Of a DNA stretch of 64,000 bases, positions 45,732-54,621 are shown in pieces. A program made the position numbers and the translations under genes. The notes beneath the pieces were generated by a model. That model was not told the origin of the DNA, did not search any database, and worked only from the letters and a program-made list of their open reading frames with translations. Origin of the DNA: Lachnospiraceae bacterium (GTDB taxonomy: Bacteria; Bacillota; Clostridia; Lachnospirales; Lachnospiraceae); assembly GCA_017622795.1 (NCBI GenBank), contig JAGAQI010000050.1:1-64000 (forward strand), given 5' to 3'. Numbering within the stretch: the stretch's first letter is position 1; each line of letters begins with the position of its first letter.

Positions 45732-46903
45732 ATCAAAGAAGACGGGAAACAATAACGGAAATTGAACAAAATGTGAGAAGAGTGCCGGGAAAGGTCCATA
45801 GAGCCTATGATTTCAGTCTGCTTTTTCTTACTGCGTTTCTTGTTGGGCTTGGCCTGGTTATGATTTACAGTACCAGCTCTTACAACGCAACAAAGTACTA
45901 TGGAGATGCAACGTTTTTTCTAAAAAAGCAGGCGATTTTTGCGGTATTTGGTCTTGTTGTTATGATACTGGTATCGTTGATTGATTACCGGTATATTATT
46001 CATCCGTTGCCTGTTATTAAAATCCGACCGGTCAGTGTTTTGTACGTTCTTTGTTTTGCCCTTCAGATTTTAGTTCTTGTTGTAGGTGAGGATATTAAAG
46101 GTGCAAAACGATGGATTGAAATTCCGGGTATCGGAAGTTTTCAGCCATCGGAATTAACAAAGATTTGTGTGGTACTCCTGACTGCTTATTTAGCCAGCCG
46201 TGCACCAAAAATGCTGAATAAAATCAGAGGATTTGTCGGTGTATTGATTCGTGTTGCACCGTTGATTTTTCTGGTTGTAATTGAAAACTTAAGTACAGCG
46301 CTGGTTCTTTCGGTTATTGTTTTTGTGATCTGCTTTGTTACCAGCAAAAAGAAAGCATATTATTGGGGTGTTGTTGCACTTGGTATTGCGGCTGTAGTGG
46401 TAGTGTTTGTGTTCGGCGAGGGGTTCCGAATTTCCCGAATTGATGCCTGGTTAAATGTAGAAACACATCCCTTGGGCTACCAGACCCTGCAAGGACTTTA
46501 TGCCATTTCCTCCGGTGGTTTTTTGGGGAAAGGCCTCGGAAACAGTGTGCAGAAACTGGGCTTTATTCCGGAATCCCATAATGATATGATTTTCTCTGTT
46601 ATTTGTGAAGAAATGGGATTAATCGGCGCAGTGGCTATTTTGCTGTTGTTTTTATTCTTATTATGGAGATTGTTTGTTATTGCAGTAAATGCTCCGGATT
46701 TGTACGGAAGTCTGATTGCGGTTGGTGTTATGGCACATATTGCAGCCCAGGTAGTAATTAATGTGGCAGTAGTAACCAATACGATCCCGTCTACCGGTAT
46801 TCCGCTGCCGTTTATCAGTTACGGAGGCAGCTCTCTGGTGGCTTTATTGTTTGAAATGGGAATCGCTTTGGGCGTTTCTAATCAGATTGAATACAGAGAA
46901 TAG
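45728..46903 (+). CDS. ftsW: FtsW, SEDS-family septal peptidoglycan polymerase
   Basis: 391 residues with about ten hydrophobic segments. SEDS motifs are visible: GLVMIYSTSSYNA at the first helix, KGAKRWIEIPGIGSFQPSEL, the glycine-rich GGFLGKGLGNSVQKLGFIPESHNDMIF and PSTGIPLPFISYGGSS. Polymerises glycan strands with its partner FtsI encoded upstream. Overlaps murD (ATGA). Confidence 0.96.
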   Translation: MNQRRRETITEIEQNVRRVPGKVHRAYDFSLLFLTAFLVGLGLVMIYSTSSYNATKYYGDATFFLKKQAIFAVFGLVVMILVSLIDYRYIIHPLPVIKIRPVSVLYVLCFALQILVLVVGEDIKGAKRWIEIPGIGSFQPSELTKICVVLLTAYLASRAPKMLNKIRGFVGVLIRVAPLIFLVVIENLSTALVLSVIVFVICFVTSKKKAYYWGVVALGIAAVVVVFVFGEGFRISRIDAWLNVETHPLGYQTLQGLYAISSGGFLGKGLGNSVQKLGFIPESHNDMIFSVICEEMGLIGAVAILLLFLFLLWRLFVIAVNAPDLYGSLIAVGVMAHIAAQVVINVAVVTNTIPSTGIPLPFISYGGSSLVALLFEMGIALGVSNQIEYRE

Positions 46904-46914
46904 GTTTTGAAACG

Positions 46915-47622
46915 ATGAAACAGGTAAAATATTTGATTATCACCTTAGGTGTGCTGGCTGTGTTCGCAGCAGGTATTTGGGGGTATAATCTGTATCGGTT
47001 AAAAAATGTCAGTTTTGAGGGTCTGACCAGATATTCAGATGCTGAGTTTTTGGAACAGTTGGATTCTGGCTTCTTTACTTCATTAACGCCATGCTTCTGT
47101 CTGTCGGATACTTTCCTGCAAAAGAACATTCCGTTTGTAGAAAAATATGAGATTGATTATATTGACCGTCAGACTGCCAAAATAGTAGTTCATGAAAAAC
47201 GTATCACCGGATGTGTCATTGTCATGGGACGTTATATGTTTTTTGACAAAGACGGAATTATTGTAGAAAGTTCCGATGCATTGGTGGAAGATGTTCCGGT
47301 GGTAACGGGGCTGGAATTTGATGAAATCGTTCTTTATAAGCCGTTAAAGGTGCAAAAACAGAGCTTGTTTGATACTATTTTAGAATTGACAAGATTGATT
47401 GAACTGAATGGGATTAGTGCAGAAGAAATTGATTTTGATGCAAATTATGAAGTTACATTGCATTTAAAAGATATTTCAGTCATGCTTGGGAAGAAAACAA
47501 ACTATGACGGGCAGATGAATGCATTGGCAGGTATTTTACAATCTCTACCGGGAAGGACAGGCACTTTGGATATGCGAAATTATTCCGGGGAAAACGGTGA
47601 TGTAATCTTTAAAGAGCAATAA
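46915..47622 (+). CDS. ftsQ: FtsQ/DivIB cell division protein
   Basis: 235 residues. One N-terminal transmembrane helix at about 5-23 (LIITLGVLAVFAAGIWGY), then a POTRA-like domain (KNVSFEGLTRYSDAEFLEQL) and a beta domain with KIVVHEKRITGCVI and YMFFDKDGIIVES. Part of the FtsQLB-type divisome subcomplex with the FtsL encoded upstream. Directly after ftsW with an 11-base gap. No ftsA follows, as is usual for many clostridia clusters of reduced type. Confidence 0.9.
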   Translation: MKQVKYLIITLGVLAVFAAGIWGYNLYRLKNVSFEGLTRYSDAEFLEQLDSGFFTSLTPCFCLSDTFLQKNIPFVEKYEIDYIDRQTAKIVVHEKRITGCVIVMGRYMFFDKDGIIVESSDALVEDVPVVTGLEFDEIVLYKPLKVQKQSLFDTILELTRLIELNGISAEEIDFDANYEVTLHLKDISVMLGKKTNYDGQMNALAGILQSLPGRTGTLDMRNYSGENGDVIFKEQ

Positions 47623-47655
47623 CTCAATTAATTTGAAAAAAAACAAAAAATATGC

Positions 47656-47684
47656 TTGATTAATGAGCAATTTACAAGTATATT
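47656..47684 (+). promoter_or_regulatory. candidate ftsZ promoter
   Basis: TTGATT (47656-47661), 17-base spacer, TATATT (47679-47684) in an AT-rich 169-base gap upstream of ftsZ. The rest of the gap holds no ORF; an imperfect repeat of ATTAATGAG type is visible at 47623-47668. Confidence 0.5.
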
Positions 47685-47791
47685 ATATAGTATAGGTATA
47701 TTGGAAGAAGTGTATGTAACTACAAGATGTTGTAAGAATTATCGTTATAGACAGTATATCATCTATTTTTATATAAAAGGAGGATAAATCC

Positions 47792-49066
47792 GTGGGTAGT
47801 AATATGATTGAAATCAGCAAGGGCGAACCGGATGTTGCAGCAAGAATTTTAGTTGTAGGTGTCGGCGGTGGCGGAAATAACGCAGTAGACCGTATGATTA
47901 CTTCCGGTGTAACAGGCGTAGAATTCGTATGTATTAACACAGATAAACAGCAGTTAAGAAATTGTAAGGCAGAACAGTGCATCCAGATTGGTGAAAAGCT
48001 TACCAGAGGTCTTGGTGCGGGTGCCGACCCGGAAAAGGGTGAAAAAGCTGCTGAAGAAAATAAGGACGAGCTGGCAGAAGTAGTCCGTGACTATGATATG
48101 GTAATTGTTACCTGCGGTATGGGTGGCGGTACCGGTACCGGTGCAGCTCCTGTTGTGGCGCAATTAGCAAAGGAGATGGGTATTCTTACTGTAGGCTTTG
48201 TTACTAAGCCATTCAAGTTTGAAGGTAAGAAGCGTATGCAGTTTGCATTAGACGGTATTGAACGTCTTCGTCATAATGTAGATACATTAATTGTTATTCC
48301 AAATGATAAGTTGTTAGGACTTATGGACCGAAGAGCATCCATGGCTGATGCATTTGCACGTACCGATGAAGTGCTTATGCAGAGTGTACAGGGAATTACC
48401 GACCTCATCAATAAGAAGGGTCAGATGAACCTTGACTTTGCAGATGTACAAACTATTATGAGAGATAAGGGTATTGCTCATATCGGTATGGGTACTGCAT
48501 CCGGTGAAGACCGTTGTATGGCTGCTGTTCAGCAGGCAATCCAGAGTCCGCTTCTTGAAACAACCATCAATGGTGCAGACGGTATGATTATCAACTATTC
48601 CGGTGATGTTGCTTTCTTAGAAGCAGCGGATGCAACCACCTATGTACAGGAACTGGTTGGCGAAGATGCTAACATTATCTTTGGTTGTATTGAAGATTTA
48701 AGTGCTCCTGAAACCGTAACCGTAACCATTATTGCTACCGGTATGGAAGCAGCAGCGAAGCAGGCTGAGGCTGATAATACCAGAAGAATGACATCCTTCA
48801 CTGCGGGAACTGTTCGTAACGGTGGTGTTGCTGACCAGTTTGATTTCAGCCTTAAGGATGGAAGAAAGTCCATTTCCAGCTATATTGGTTCGGGCTATAA
48901 GCCGGCAGGACAAACTGAGCGTGGGACGACCGGTACCGGATATACTCCGATGCGTGAGTTCCGTGAAACAGCCGCTACCTCTGAAAATAATGACGAAGTA
49001 GTGGATTTAGGTAAAAAGAAAATTAACATTCCAAGTTTTTTAACTGACAAAAAGGGCAAAGAATAA
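47792..49066 (+). CDS. ftsZ: cell division GTPase FtsZ
   Basis: 424 residues. Tubulin-like Z-ring protein. N-terminal [13 protein letters not shown], the tubulin signature [13 protein letters not shown], the T7 catalytic loop [11 protein letters not shown], a short linker and the conserved C-terminal peptide [10 protein letters not shown] that binds membrane tethers. The start is GTG 47792, eight bases after AAAGGAGG; ATG 47804 is possible. Closed by a terminator, so ftsZ appears to be mainly monocistronic. Confidence 0.98.
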   Translation: MGSNMIEISKGEPDVAARILVVGVGGGGNNAVDRMITSGVTGVEFVCINTDKQQLRNCKAEQCIQIGEKLTRGLGAGADPEKGEKAAEENKDELAEVVRDYDMVIVTCGMGGGTGTGAAPVVAQLAKEMGILTVGFVTKPFKFEGKKRMQFALDGIERLRHNVDTLIVIPNDKLLGLMDRRASMADAFARTDEVLMQSVQGITDLINKKGQMNLDFADVQTIMRDKGIAHIGMGTASGEDRCMAAVQQAIQSPLLETTINGADGMIINYSGDVAFLEAADATTYVQELVGEDANIIFGCIEDLSAPETVTVTIIATGMEAAAKQAEADNTRRMTSFTAGTVRNGGVADQFDFSLKDGRKSISSYIGSGYKPAGQTERGTTGTGYTPMREFRETAATSENNDEVVDLGKKKINIPSFLTDKKGKE

Positions 49067-49076
49067 ATAAGTATGT

Positions 49077-49113
49077 AATGGCATGTGAGTGAAGTTTCAC
49101 ATGCCATTTTTTT
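49077..49113 (+). terminator. intrinsic terminator after ftsZ
   Basis: AATGGCATGTGA (49077-49088) pairs perfectly with TCACATGCCATT (49097-49108), eight-base loop, T run to 49113. Confidence 0.92.
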
Positions 49114-49153
49114 GTCGTTTTTTTAAAACAAATTAATAACCGGATTTCCATGT

Positions 49154-49162
49154 TTTGACAAA
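49154..49162 (+). promoter_or_regulatory. Spo0A box over the spoIIGA -35 element
   Basis: TTTGACAAA is the exact reverse complement of the known 0A-box consensus TTTGTC(A/G)AA. It covers the -35 hexamer, as one of the sites does in the Bacillus subtilis spoIIG promoter. Confidence 0.65.
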
Positions 49163-49187
49163 AAATATGATGAAACAGATTTATACT
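49155..49187 (+). promoter_or_regulatory. Spo0A-type spoIIGA promoter with long spacer
   Basis: Perfect TTGACA (49155-49160) and TATACT (49182-49187) are 21 bases apart. The B. subtilis spoIIG promoter is known for a 22-base spacer that makes it dependent on phosphorylated Spo0A. The start of transcription would fall near 49194, at the ribosome site. Confidence 0.65.
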
Positions 49188-49205
49188 GAATACAGGAGGT
49201 GAGTT

Positions 49206-50009
49206 GTGGACTGGATTCTTTATATTGATCTGTTTTTTTTATGGAATTTTTGGATGAATGCACTGGGGTTGTTTGTGGTCCGTCAGATTACGAAAACTTA
49301 CCGCACGTTGCAGTGCTTATTAGCAGCTGCTATCGGAGCTTTTTTGGGGTGTTTAGGTCTGGTATGGTACATACAGCAGGGAAGCTCTGCCAGTATATTT
49401 ATAACAGAAGGAGTTTCGCTTATAATGATGTGTTTTCTTGCCTTTGGGTGCAAGAATTTATTATGGCACTTGTTTTTGGTTGTAATTTCCATGATAGTAA
49501 CCGCCGGCGTGTTTTTATACCTGATTTCCTTTGTGGGGATAGATGTGAATTCTGTCAGTGCAATTGCGGTTTCCGCTGTGGCATGCTTGTTTTGTATTGT
49601 GCTGGAAAAGCAAAGCAGAATCCGTTGGAAAGAGGAGCATATGAAGGTAAAAACTGTGCTGGAATTTGAAGATAAAAAGTTGTTTGCAACGGCACTTATG
49701 GATACCGGAAATAAACTGTATGATCCATTTTATCATAAACCTGTAATTTTGGTGGATGAAAAACTGATATCGGAAATGATCTCTTATTGTAAAGAAAGCC
49801 ATCCGGAAAAATTACATTATATTCCGTTTCACAGTGTTGGAAAAGAAAATGGATTGCTGGAGGGAATTACGTTGGATTATGTAAGTATTAAATGGCAAAG
49901 TAAACACATGAGATTCCGGGAGGTGATTGCTGCTGTATCAAAAGAAAATCTGTATAAAGGAAAAGAGTATCAGGTGATTTTTCATTGTGGATTATTGCAG
50001 GAAGGTTAG
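49206..50009 (+). CDS. spoIIGA: sigma-E factor processing peptidase SpoIIGA
   Basis: 267 residues. Membrane aspartic protease that removes the pro-sequence of sigma-E in the mother cell after asymmetric division. Five hydrophobic segments occupy residues 1-135. The soluble C-terminal domain has the aspartic protease motif [11 protein letters not shown] with catalytic Asp166. The start is GTG 49206 after AGGAGGTGA. It precedes sigE by about ten bases, the standard spoIIG arrangement. Confidence 0.95.
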   Translation: MDWILYIDLFFLWNFWMNALGLFVVRQITKTYRTLQCLLAAAIGAFLGCLGLVWYIQQGSSASIFITEGVSLIMMCFLAFGCKNLLWHLFLVVISMIVTAGVFLYLISFVGIDVNSVSAIAVSAVACLFCIVLEKQSRIRWKEEHMKVKTVLEFEDKKLFATALMDTGNKLYDPFYHKPVILVDEKLISEMISYCKESHPEKLHYIPFHSVGKENGLLEGITLDYVSIKWQSKHMRFREVIAAVSKENLYKGKEYQVIFHCGLLQEG

Positions 50010-50019
50010 GGTGAAGTTA

Positions 50020-50760
50020 ATGTTAATTAAAATTTCAGTGCAGGGGAAAATGATGTTCCGGATGGTAACCGGTATCCGGGAGCTGTTGTTCGGAAAAAAA
50101 GGAGAAATCCATTATATTGGTGGTGCAGAAGTGCTTCCTCCGCCTTTGGAGATGGAGGAAGAATGCAAAATGCTGGACCTTTTAGAAACAGAAGAACGTG
50201 AAATGGCAAAGTCTATTCTTGTAGAACGCAATCTTCGTTTGGTGGTATATATTGCAAAGAAATTTGATAATACAGGAATCAGTGTAGAAGATTTGATTTC
50301 CATCGGAACCATCGGACTAATTAAGGCAATTAATACGTTTAACACAGGAAAGAATATTAAATTGGCAACGTATGCTTCCAGATGTATAGAGAATGAAATT
50401 TTAATGTATCTGCGTAAAAATAATAAAGTTAAGCTGGAAGTGTCCATTGATGAACCGTTAAATGTAGACTGGGATGGAAACGAACTGCTTTTATCGGATA
50501 TTTTGGGTACGGAAGAAGACTGTGTATATAAAAATATGGAGGAAGAAGCAAACCGTCAAATGCTGCGTCAGGCGATGAAACATTTAAGTGAACGGGAAAA
50601 AGTGATCATTGATTTAAGATTTGGTTTAAACAGCCGGGACGGAAAAGAAAAGACACAAAAGGAGGTTGCAGATATGCTGGGAATATCCCAGTCCTACATT
50701 TCCCGTTTGGAAAAGAAGATTATGCGGCGGCTTCGCAATGAAATTTTAAAATTCAGTTAG
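50020..50760 (+). CDS. sigE: sporulation sigma factor sigma-E (pro-form)
   Basis: 246 residues. Mother-cell sigma factor. An N-terminal pro-sequence of about 30 residues ends near the processing site in [15 protein letters not shown]. Region 2 follows: [34 protein letters not shown] and [16 protein letters not shown]. Region 4 includes [15 protein letters not shown] and the helix-turn-helix [23 protein letters not shown] 50020 is preceded by AGGGTGA; GTG 50011 is an alternative. Processed by SpoIIGA encoded upstream. Confidence 0.96.
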   Translation: MLIKISVQGKMMFRMVTGIRELLFGKKGEIHYIGGAEVLPPPLEMEEECKMLDLLETEEREMAKSILVERNLRLVVYIAKKFDNTGISVEDLISIGTIGLIKAINTFNTGKNIKLATYASRCIENEILMYLRKNNKVKLEVSIDEPLNVDWDGNELLLSDILGTEEDCVYKNMEEEANRQMLRQAMKHLSEREKVIIDLRFGLNSRDGKEKTQKEVADMLGISQSYISRLEKKIMRRLRNEILKFS

Positions 50761-50832
50761 GATATAGGATGTATATTTTTATCCGGTTTGGCAAATGATT
50801 TACTGTAAAGAAATTACAGGAGGTTATTTGCT

Positions 50833-51609
50833 ATGGCTGGGTACAGAGTTGAAATTTGCGGAGTAAATACAGCAAAGCTTCCGCTGCTAAAGAGCGAGGA
50901 AAAAGAGGAATTGATACGTAAGATCAAAAACGGGGATACAGAAGCGAGAGAAATTTATATAAAGGGTAATTTACGATTAGTATTGAGTATAATACAGCGT
51001 TTTTCTTCCAGTAATGAAAATGTAGATGATCTGTTTCAGATAGGCTGCATCGGGTTAATGAAGGCAATTGATAATTTTGATATCACGCAGGGAGTAAAAT
51101 TTTCCACATATGCGGTTCCTATGATTATCGGGGAAATCAGAAGATATCTAAGAGATAATAATTCCATCAGAGTCAGCCGGTCCCTCCGGGATATTGCTTA
51201 TAAGGCTATATATGCAAGGGATATGTTGCAGAAAAGTATGGACCGCGAACCAACGATTGATGAAATTTCAAAGGAATCCGGTATTCCGAGAGAAGATATT
51301 TTAAATGCATTTGATGCAATTCAGGCACCGATGTCATTATATGAGCCGGTATATTCGGATTCCGGGGATACACTATTTTTGATGGATCAGGTCAGTGATA
51401 AGAAAAATCGGGAAGAAAACTGGATAGAAGATCTTTCAATTAAAGAGGCCATGGAAAAATTGTCTCCAAGAGAACAGAATATAATAGAATTACGCTTTTT
51501 TGAAGGAAAAACACAAATGGAGGTTGCTGATGAAATTCATATTTCCCAGGCGCAGGTATCAAGACTTGAAAAGACTGCGCTGAAAAATATGAAGAACCAC
51601 TTGAAATAA
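50833..51609 (+). CDS. sigG: forespore sigma factor sigma-G
   Basis: 258 residues. Late forespore sigma factor. N-terminal YRVEICGVNTAKLPLLK is the sigma-G-specific anti-sigma binding (Gin/SpoIIAB) region. Region 2 has NLRLVLSIIQRF, DDLFQIGCIGLMKAIDNFD and KFSTYAVPMIIGEIRRYLRD; regions 3 and 4 include LSPREQNIIELRFFEGKTQ and ISQAQVSRLE. It follows sigE as in Bacillus and Clostridium. A GTATA at 50771 with AATGATT at 50794 is only a weak match to a sigma-F/G promoter. Confidence 0.97.
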   Translation: MAGYRVEICGVNTAKLPLLKSEEKEELIRKIKNGDTEAREIYIKGNLRLVLSIIQRFSSSNENVDDLFQIGCIGLMKAIDNFDITQGVKFSTYAVPMIIGEIRRYLRDNNSIRVSRSLRDIAYKAIYARDMLQKSMDREPTIDEISKESGIPREDILNAFDAIQAPMSLYEPVYSDSGDTLFLMDQVSDKKNREENWIEDLSIKEAMEKLSPREQNIIELRFFEGKTQMEVADEIHISQAQVSRLEKTALKNMKNHLK

Positions 51610-51645
51610 ATTTATATCAAGTTTATAGAATAATGAACAAAAACA

Positions 51646-51654
51646 TGATATAAT
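51646..51654 (+). promoter_or_regulatory. extended -10 promoter of the GH2 gene
   Basis: TGATATAAT: a TG-n extension directly in front of a perfect TATAAT (51649-51654), 36 bases before the ATG. The -35 region is weak, which extended -10 promoters tolerate. Confidence 0.55.
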
Positions 51655-51689
51655 AAAGTATCATTCTACTATGAGGAGGAAGCAAAGCT

Positions 51690-53948
51690 ATGAGAAGTAT
51701 TATTAACCTGAATGAAAGTTGGAAATTCATTCAGAAAAATGTGGGTTTACCAAGTGCTTATCCAACCGATTGGGAAACGGTGGATTTACCTCACACTTGG
51801 AATGCGGTAGACGGAAATGATGGTAACGGTAGCTATGACCGCGGCAATTACTGGTATGCAAAGTCCTTTGAAACACCAAAACAGCCATTGCCGGGAGGCA
51901 GAACTTTTGTTGAAATTTTAGCCGCAAATTCCGAAGCAACCGTTTATATTAACGGAACCAAGGTTTGCTATCATGAAGGCGGTTATTCCACTTTCCGCGC
52001 AGATATTACCGATTACTGCAAGGAAGAGGGTGAAAACCTGTTAGTAGTGGAGTGCAGTAATATCGCTAATGATTATGTATATCCGCAGAATGCAGACTTT
52101 ACTTTTTATGGCGGCTTGTATCGTGGCGTAAATTTAATCAGCGTACCAAACGCTCATTTTGATTTAGAATATTACGGTGGACCCGGCATTATGGTAACTC
52201 CAAAGCCTACCGATTGCGGTGGCGCTTCCTTTGAAATTGAAGCATTTATAAAGAATGCGGATGAAAACTTTACGGTACAGTACAGTATTTTTGATGAAGA
52301 GGGCAACGAAGTTGGTTATGCGGTTCGTCCGGCAGATGCGGCAAAAACCACCATTTTTGTGCCGGATGTAATTCTGTGGGATTTAGATGCCCCTTATCTT
52401 TATACTGTTATTGCAGAGCTTCAGAGAAGAAATGAAACCTATGATGATATTGAAGTAAACGTAGGTGTCCGCAGCTTTTCCTGCGATCCTCAGAAGGGAT
52501 TTATCATCAACGGAGTAGAGACTCCTCTTCGTGGTGTTTCCCGCCATCAGGATATGGTGTACCGTGGAAATGCGTTAGATGCGGACGACCATTATGCAGA
52601 CGCACTGCTTATTAAGGAACTGGGTGCCAACACCATCCGTCTGGCTCATTATCAGCATTCCCAGGATTTCTACGATGCCTGCGACTTATTAGGTTTTGCG
52701 GTATGGGCAGAAATTCCGTTTATTTCTGTGATGAGCAAGAATCCGAAGGCTCACCAGAACTGTATCGAGCAGATGAAGGAGCTGGTGATCCAGAACTACA
52801 ACCATCCATCCATTATGTTCTGGGGTATTTCCAACGAAATCCTCATTGGCGGTATTTCCGAGCAGTTAGTAGAAAATCATAAGGAATTAAATGCTTTGGT
52901 AAAGGAGCTTGATCCAACCCGTCTTACCACCATTGCACATGTTACCATGACTCCGGTGGACGGTCCGATGCATTATATTACCGATACCGAAAGCTATAAC
53001 CATTACTTTGGATGGTATATGGGCAAGATGGAAGATAACGGTCCTTGGCTTGACAACTTCCACGAAAAGCATCCGGACATCTGCCTTGGCGTTTCTGAGT
53101 ACGGTTGTGAAGGTATTATTACTTACCATGGTCCAAATCCAAAGTGTAAGGACTACAGTGAGGACTATCAGGCATTGTATCATGAGCATATGGCAAAGGT
53201 ACTTGACGAACGTCCTTGGATTTGGTCCAGCCATGTTTGGAACATGTTCGACTTTGGTTGTGCAGCCCGTGATGAAGGTGGCGTAGCAGGACGTAACAAT
53301 AAGGGGCTTGTAACCATGGACAGAAAGACCAAGAAGGATAGTTACTACATTTACAAGGCATACTGGAACCCGGAACCAATGGTTCATCTTTGCGGTAAGC
53401 GTTATGCGCAGCGTGCCGGTGAAACCACGGAAATTAAGGTATATACCAACCAGGATACCGTGGCTCTCTATATGAACCGTGAAAAAGTAGGAGAGACTAC
53501 ACCTGTAGACCACATTGCAAAATTCAATGTTTCTTTAGCAGACGGTTTTAATATTTTCCTGGCAGTTGCCGGAGAATGCAAGGATACCATGACCATCGAA
53601 AAGGTAGAGGTCGAGCCTGCTATCTACACACTTCCTGTGGAAGATAACGGTCAGGAAGGCGCTGCTAACTGGTTTACCACAGAGGGCAGTCTTGACTTAG
53701 AGGCTCCTATGGAATTTCCGGAGGGCAAATTAAGTATTAAGAACACTCTTGGTGAAGTAGCTAAGAATCCGGATGCTTTGGCGTTCTTCTGCCAGTTATC
53801 CGGCAGGGAAATGGGTCCCGGCATGCCAATGTGGGAGATGATTTCCAATATGTCCGTAGAAATGATGATGGGTATGGCGGGAAATGTTCCGGAAGGCGCT
53901 ATGGCAATGATTAATAAGAAACTAAATGCATTTGATTTGGTGAAGTAA
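51690..53948 (+). CDS. GH2-family beta-glycosidase (beta-galactosidase/beta-glucuronidase type)
   Basis: 752 residues, no signal peptide, so cytoplasmic. N-terminal jelly-roll (NLNESWKFIQKN, DLPHTWNA, NYWYAKSF), Ig-like domain, and a TIM barrel from about 270 with GVSRHQD, NTIRLAHYQHS, the acid/base Glu in WGISNEI and the nucleophile in GVSEYGCEG, then SSHVWNMFDFG. A short second Ig-like domain follows. The last 50 residues are exceptionally methionine-rich (PGMPMWEMISNM, EMMMGMAGN). Substrate could be a beta-galactoside, glucuronide or related sugar; I lack a deciding motif. C-ending codons are frequent, suggesting strong expression. It has an extended -10 promoter, and its stop lies inside a palindromic element. 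Confidence 0.9.
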   Translation: MRSIINLNESWKFIQKNVGLPSAYPTDWETVDLPHTWNAVDGNDGNGSYDRGNYWYAKSFETPKQPLPGGRTFVEILAANSEATVYINGTKVCYHEGGYSTFRADITDYCKEEGENLLVVECSNIANDYVYPQNADFTFYGGLYRGVNLISVPNAHFDLEYYGGPGIMVTPKPTDCGGASFEIEAFIKNADENFTVQYSIFDEEGNEVGYAVRPADAAKTTIFVPDVILWDLDAPYLYTVIAELQRRNETYDDIEVNVGVRSFSCDPQKGFIINGVETPLRGVSRHQDMVYRGNALDADDHYADALLIKELGANTIRLAHYQHSQDFYDACDLLGFAVWAEIPFISVMSKNPKAHQNCIEQMKELVIQNYNHPSIMFWGISNEILIGGISEQLVENHKELNALVKELDPTRLTTIAHVTMTPVDGPMHYITDTESYNHYFGWYMGKMEDNGPWLDNFHEKHPDICLGVSEYGCEGIITYHGPNPKCKDYSEDYQALYHEHMAKVLDERPWIWSSHVWNMFDFGCAARDEGGVAGRNNKGLVTMDRKTKKDSYYIYKAYWNPEPMVHLCGKRYAQRAGETTEIKVYTNQDTVALYMNREKVGETTPVDHIAKFNVSLADGFNIFLAVAGECKDTMTIEKVEVEPAIYTLPVEDNGQEGAANWFTTEGSLDLEAPMEFPEGKLSIKNTLGEVAKNPDALAFFCQLSGREMGPGMPMWEMISNMSVEMMMGMAGNVPEGAMAMINKKLNAFDLVK

Positions 53949-54062
53949 ATTTTAATTAAATCCACTAAAAAAACAGACCTTAGAAAACCGCTCATCGCTG
54001 ACGTTTTCTTACGGTCTGTTTTTTTAGTGGATTTAGCATAGAAAAATTTTCTCACCAAATCA
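53933..54062. repeat. 130-bp palindromic element, copy 1, terminator-like
   Basis: Three nested inverted-repeat tiers. The outer arm TGATTTGGTGA (53933-53943) pairs with TCACCAAATCA (54052-54062). The middle arms 53958-53979 and 54013-54034 pair perfectly over 22 bases, from AAATCCACT to CAGACC, including a seven-A/seven-T tract. The 25-base centre, 53984-54008, starts AAAACCGCTC and ends GACGTTTTC. The outer left arm covers the last GH2 codons and stop. The T tract on either strand allows bidirectional termination. The centre recurs in inverted orientation at 55303-55327. Confidence 0.85.
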
Positions 54063-54120
54063 GAAAGAATTGACCAAATCGACATCAGAAACGTGTATTA
54101 AGTGAAAGGAGGTCGGGAAA

Positions 54121-54621
54121 ATGAATCATTCATCTGTACGGCCGACAGATGTGTTGGAAGAAATTTTAAATCAATATGGAACCATGTTATTTCGATATGC
54201 CCTTATGATGCTTAATGACACGTCAGAAGCAGAGGATGTGGTTCAGGATACATTGCTTATATACTGGCAGAAGTCACCGGTATTTAATGATAAGGATCAT
54301 GAAAAAGCGTGGCTGTTAACTGTCACGGTAAACCGTTGCCGGGATTTGTTACGTAAACGAATGCGGCGTGGTGAAACTTCGTTGGATAATGTGGCGGAAG
54401 TGGCGGACATTGCTGCAGAATTAAGCGAGGACAGTGGCATACTGGAAGCATTGATACAGTTGCCGGAAAAATATAAAAAGGTGTTGTATTTGTATTATGT
54501 GGAAGAATACCGGATAGAGGACATTGCAGGTATCATAGGAAAAACAGCTTCTGCAGTGAAAATGCGCCTGAAAAAAGGTCGAGAGCTTTTGGGAGAAAAA
54601 TATCGAAAGGAGTTTATGTGA
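54121..54621 (+). CDS. ECF-type RNA polymerase sigma factor
   Basis: 166 residues, sigma-70 regions 2 and 4 only. Region 2: YGTMLFRYALMMLNDTSEAEDVVQDTLLIYW, seen as MLNDTSEAEDVVQDTL. Region 4: LPEKYKKVLYLYYVEEYRIEDIAGIIGKTASAVKMRLKKGR, with helix-turn-helix IAGIIGKTASAVKMRL. It starts with a strong AAAGGAGGT site and ends immediately before a membrane protein gene likely to be its anti-sigma. TTGACC at 54070 has no good -10 at normal spacing. An 8-base repeat ACCAAATC occurs at 54054 and 54073. The signal it responds to is unknown. Confidence 0.92.
   Translation: MNHSSVRPTDVLEEILNQYGTMLFRYALMMLNDTSEAEDVVQDTLLIYWQKSPVFNDKDHEKAWLLTVTVNRCRDLLRKRMRRGETSLDNVAEVADIAAELSEDSGILEALIQLPEKYKKVLYLYYVEEYRIEDIAGIIGKTASAVKMRLKKGRELLGEKYRKEFM

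Noticed and set aside
50771..50800. Sigma-F/sigma-G promoter upstream of sigG
   Set aside because: GTATA fits a -35, but the -10 candidates match too few consensus positions to list as a feature.
52887..53513. 208-residue open frame antisense to the GH2 gene
   Set aside because: It is a shadow of a strongly coding plus-strand gene with all catalytic motifs; no ribosome site or family features.
54054..54080. Autoregulatory ECF promoter before the sigma gene based on the ACCAAATC repeat
   Set aside because: The first repeat is the outer arm of the palindrome and the second may be chance; no recognisable ECF -35/-10 pair.
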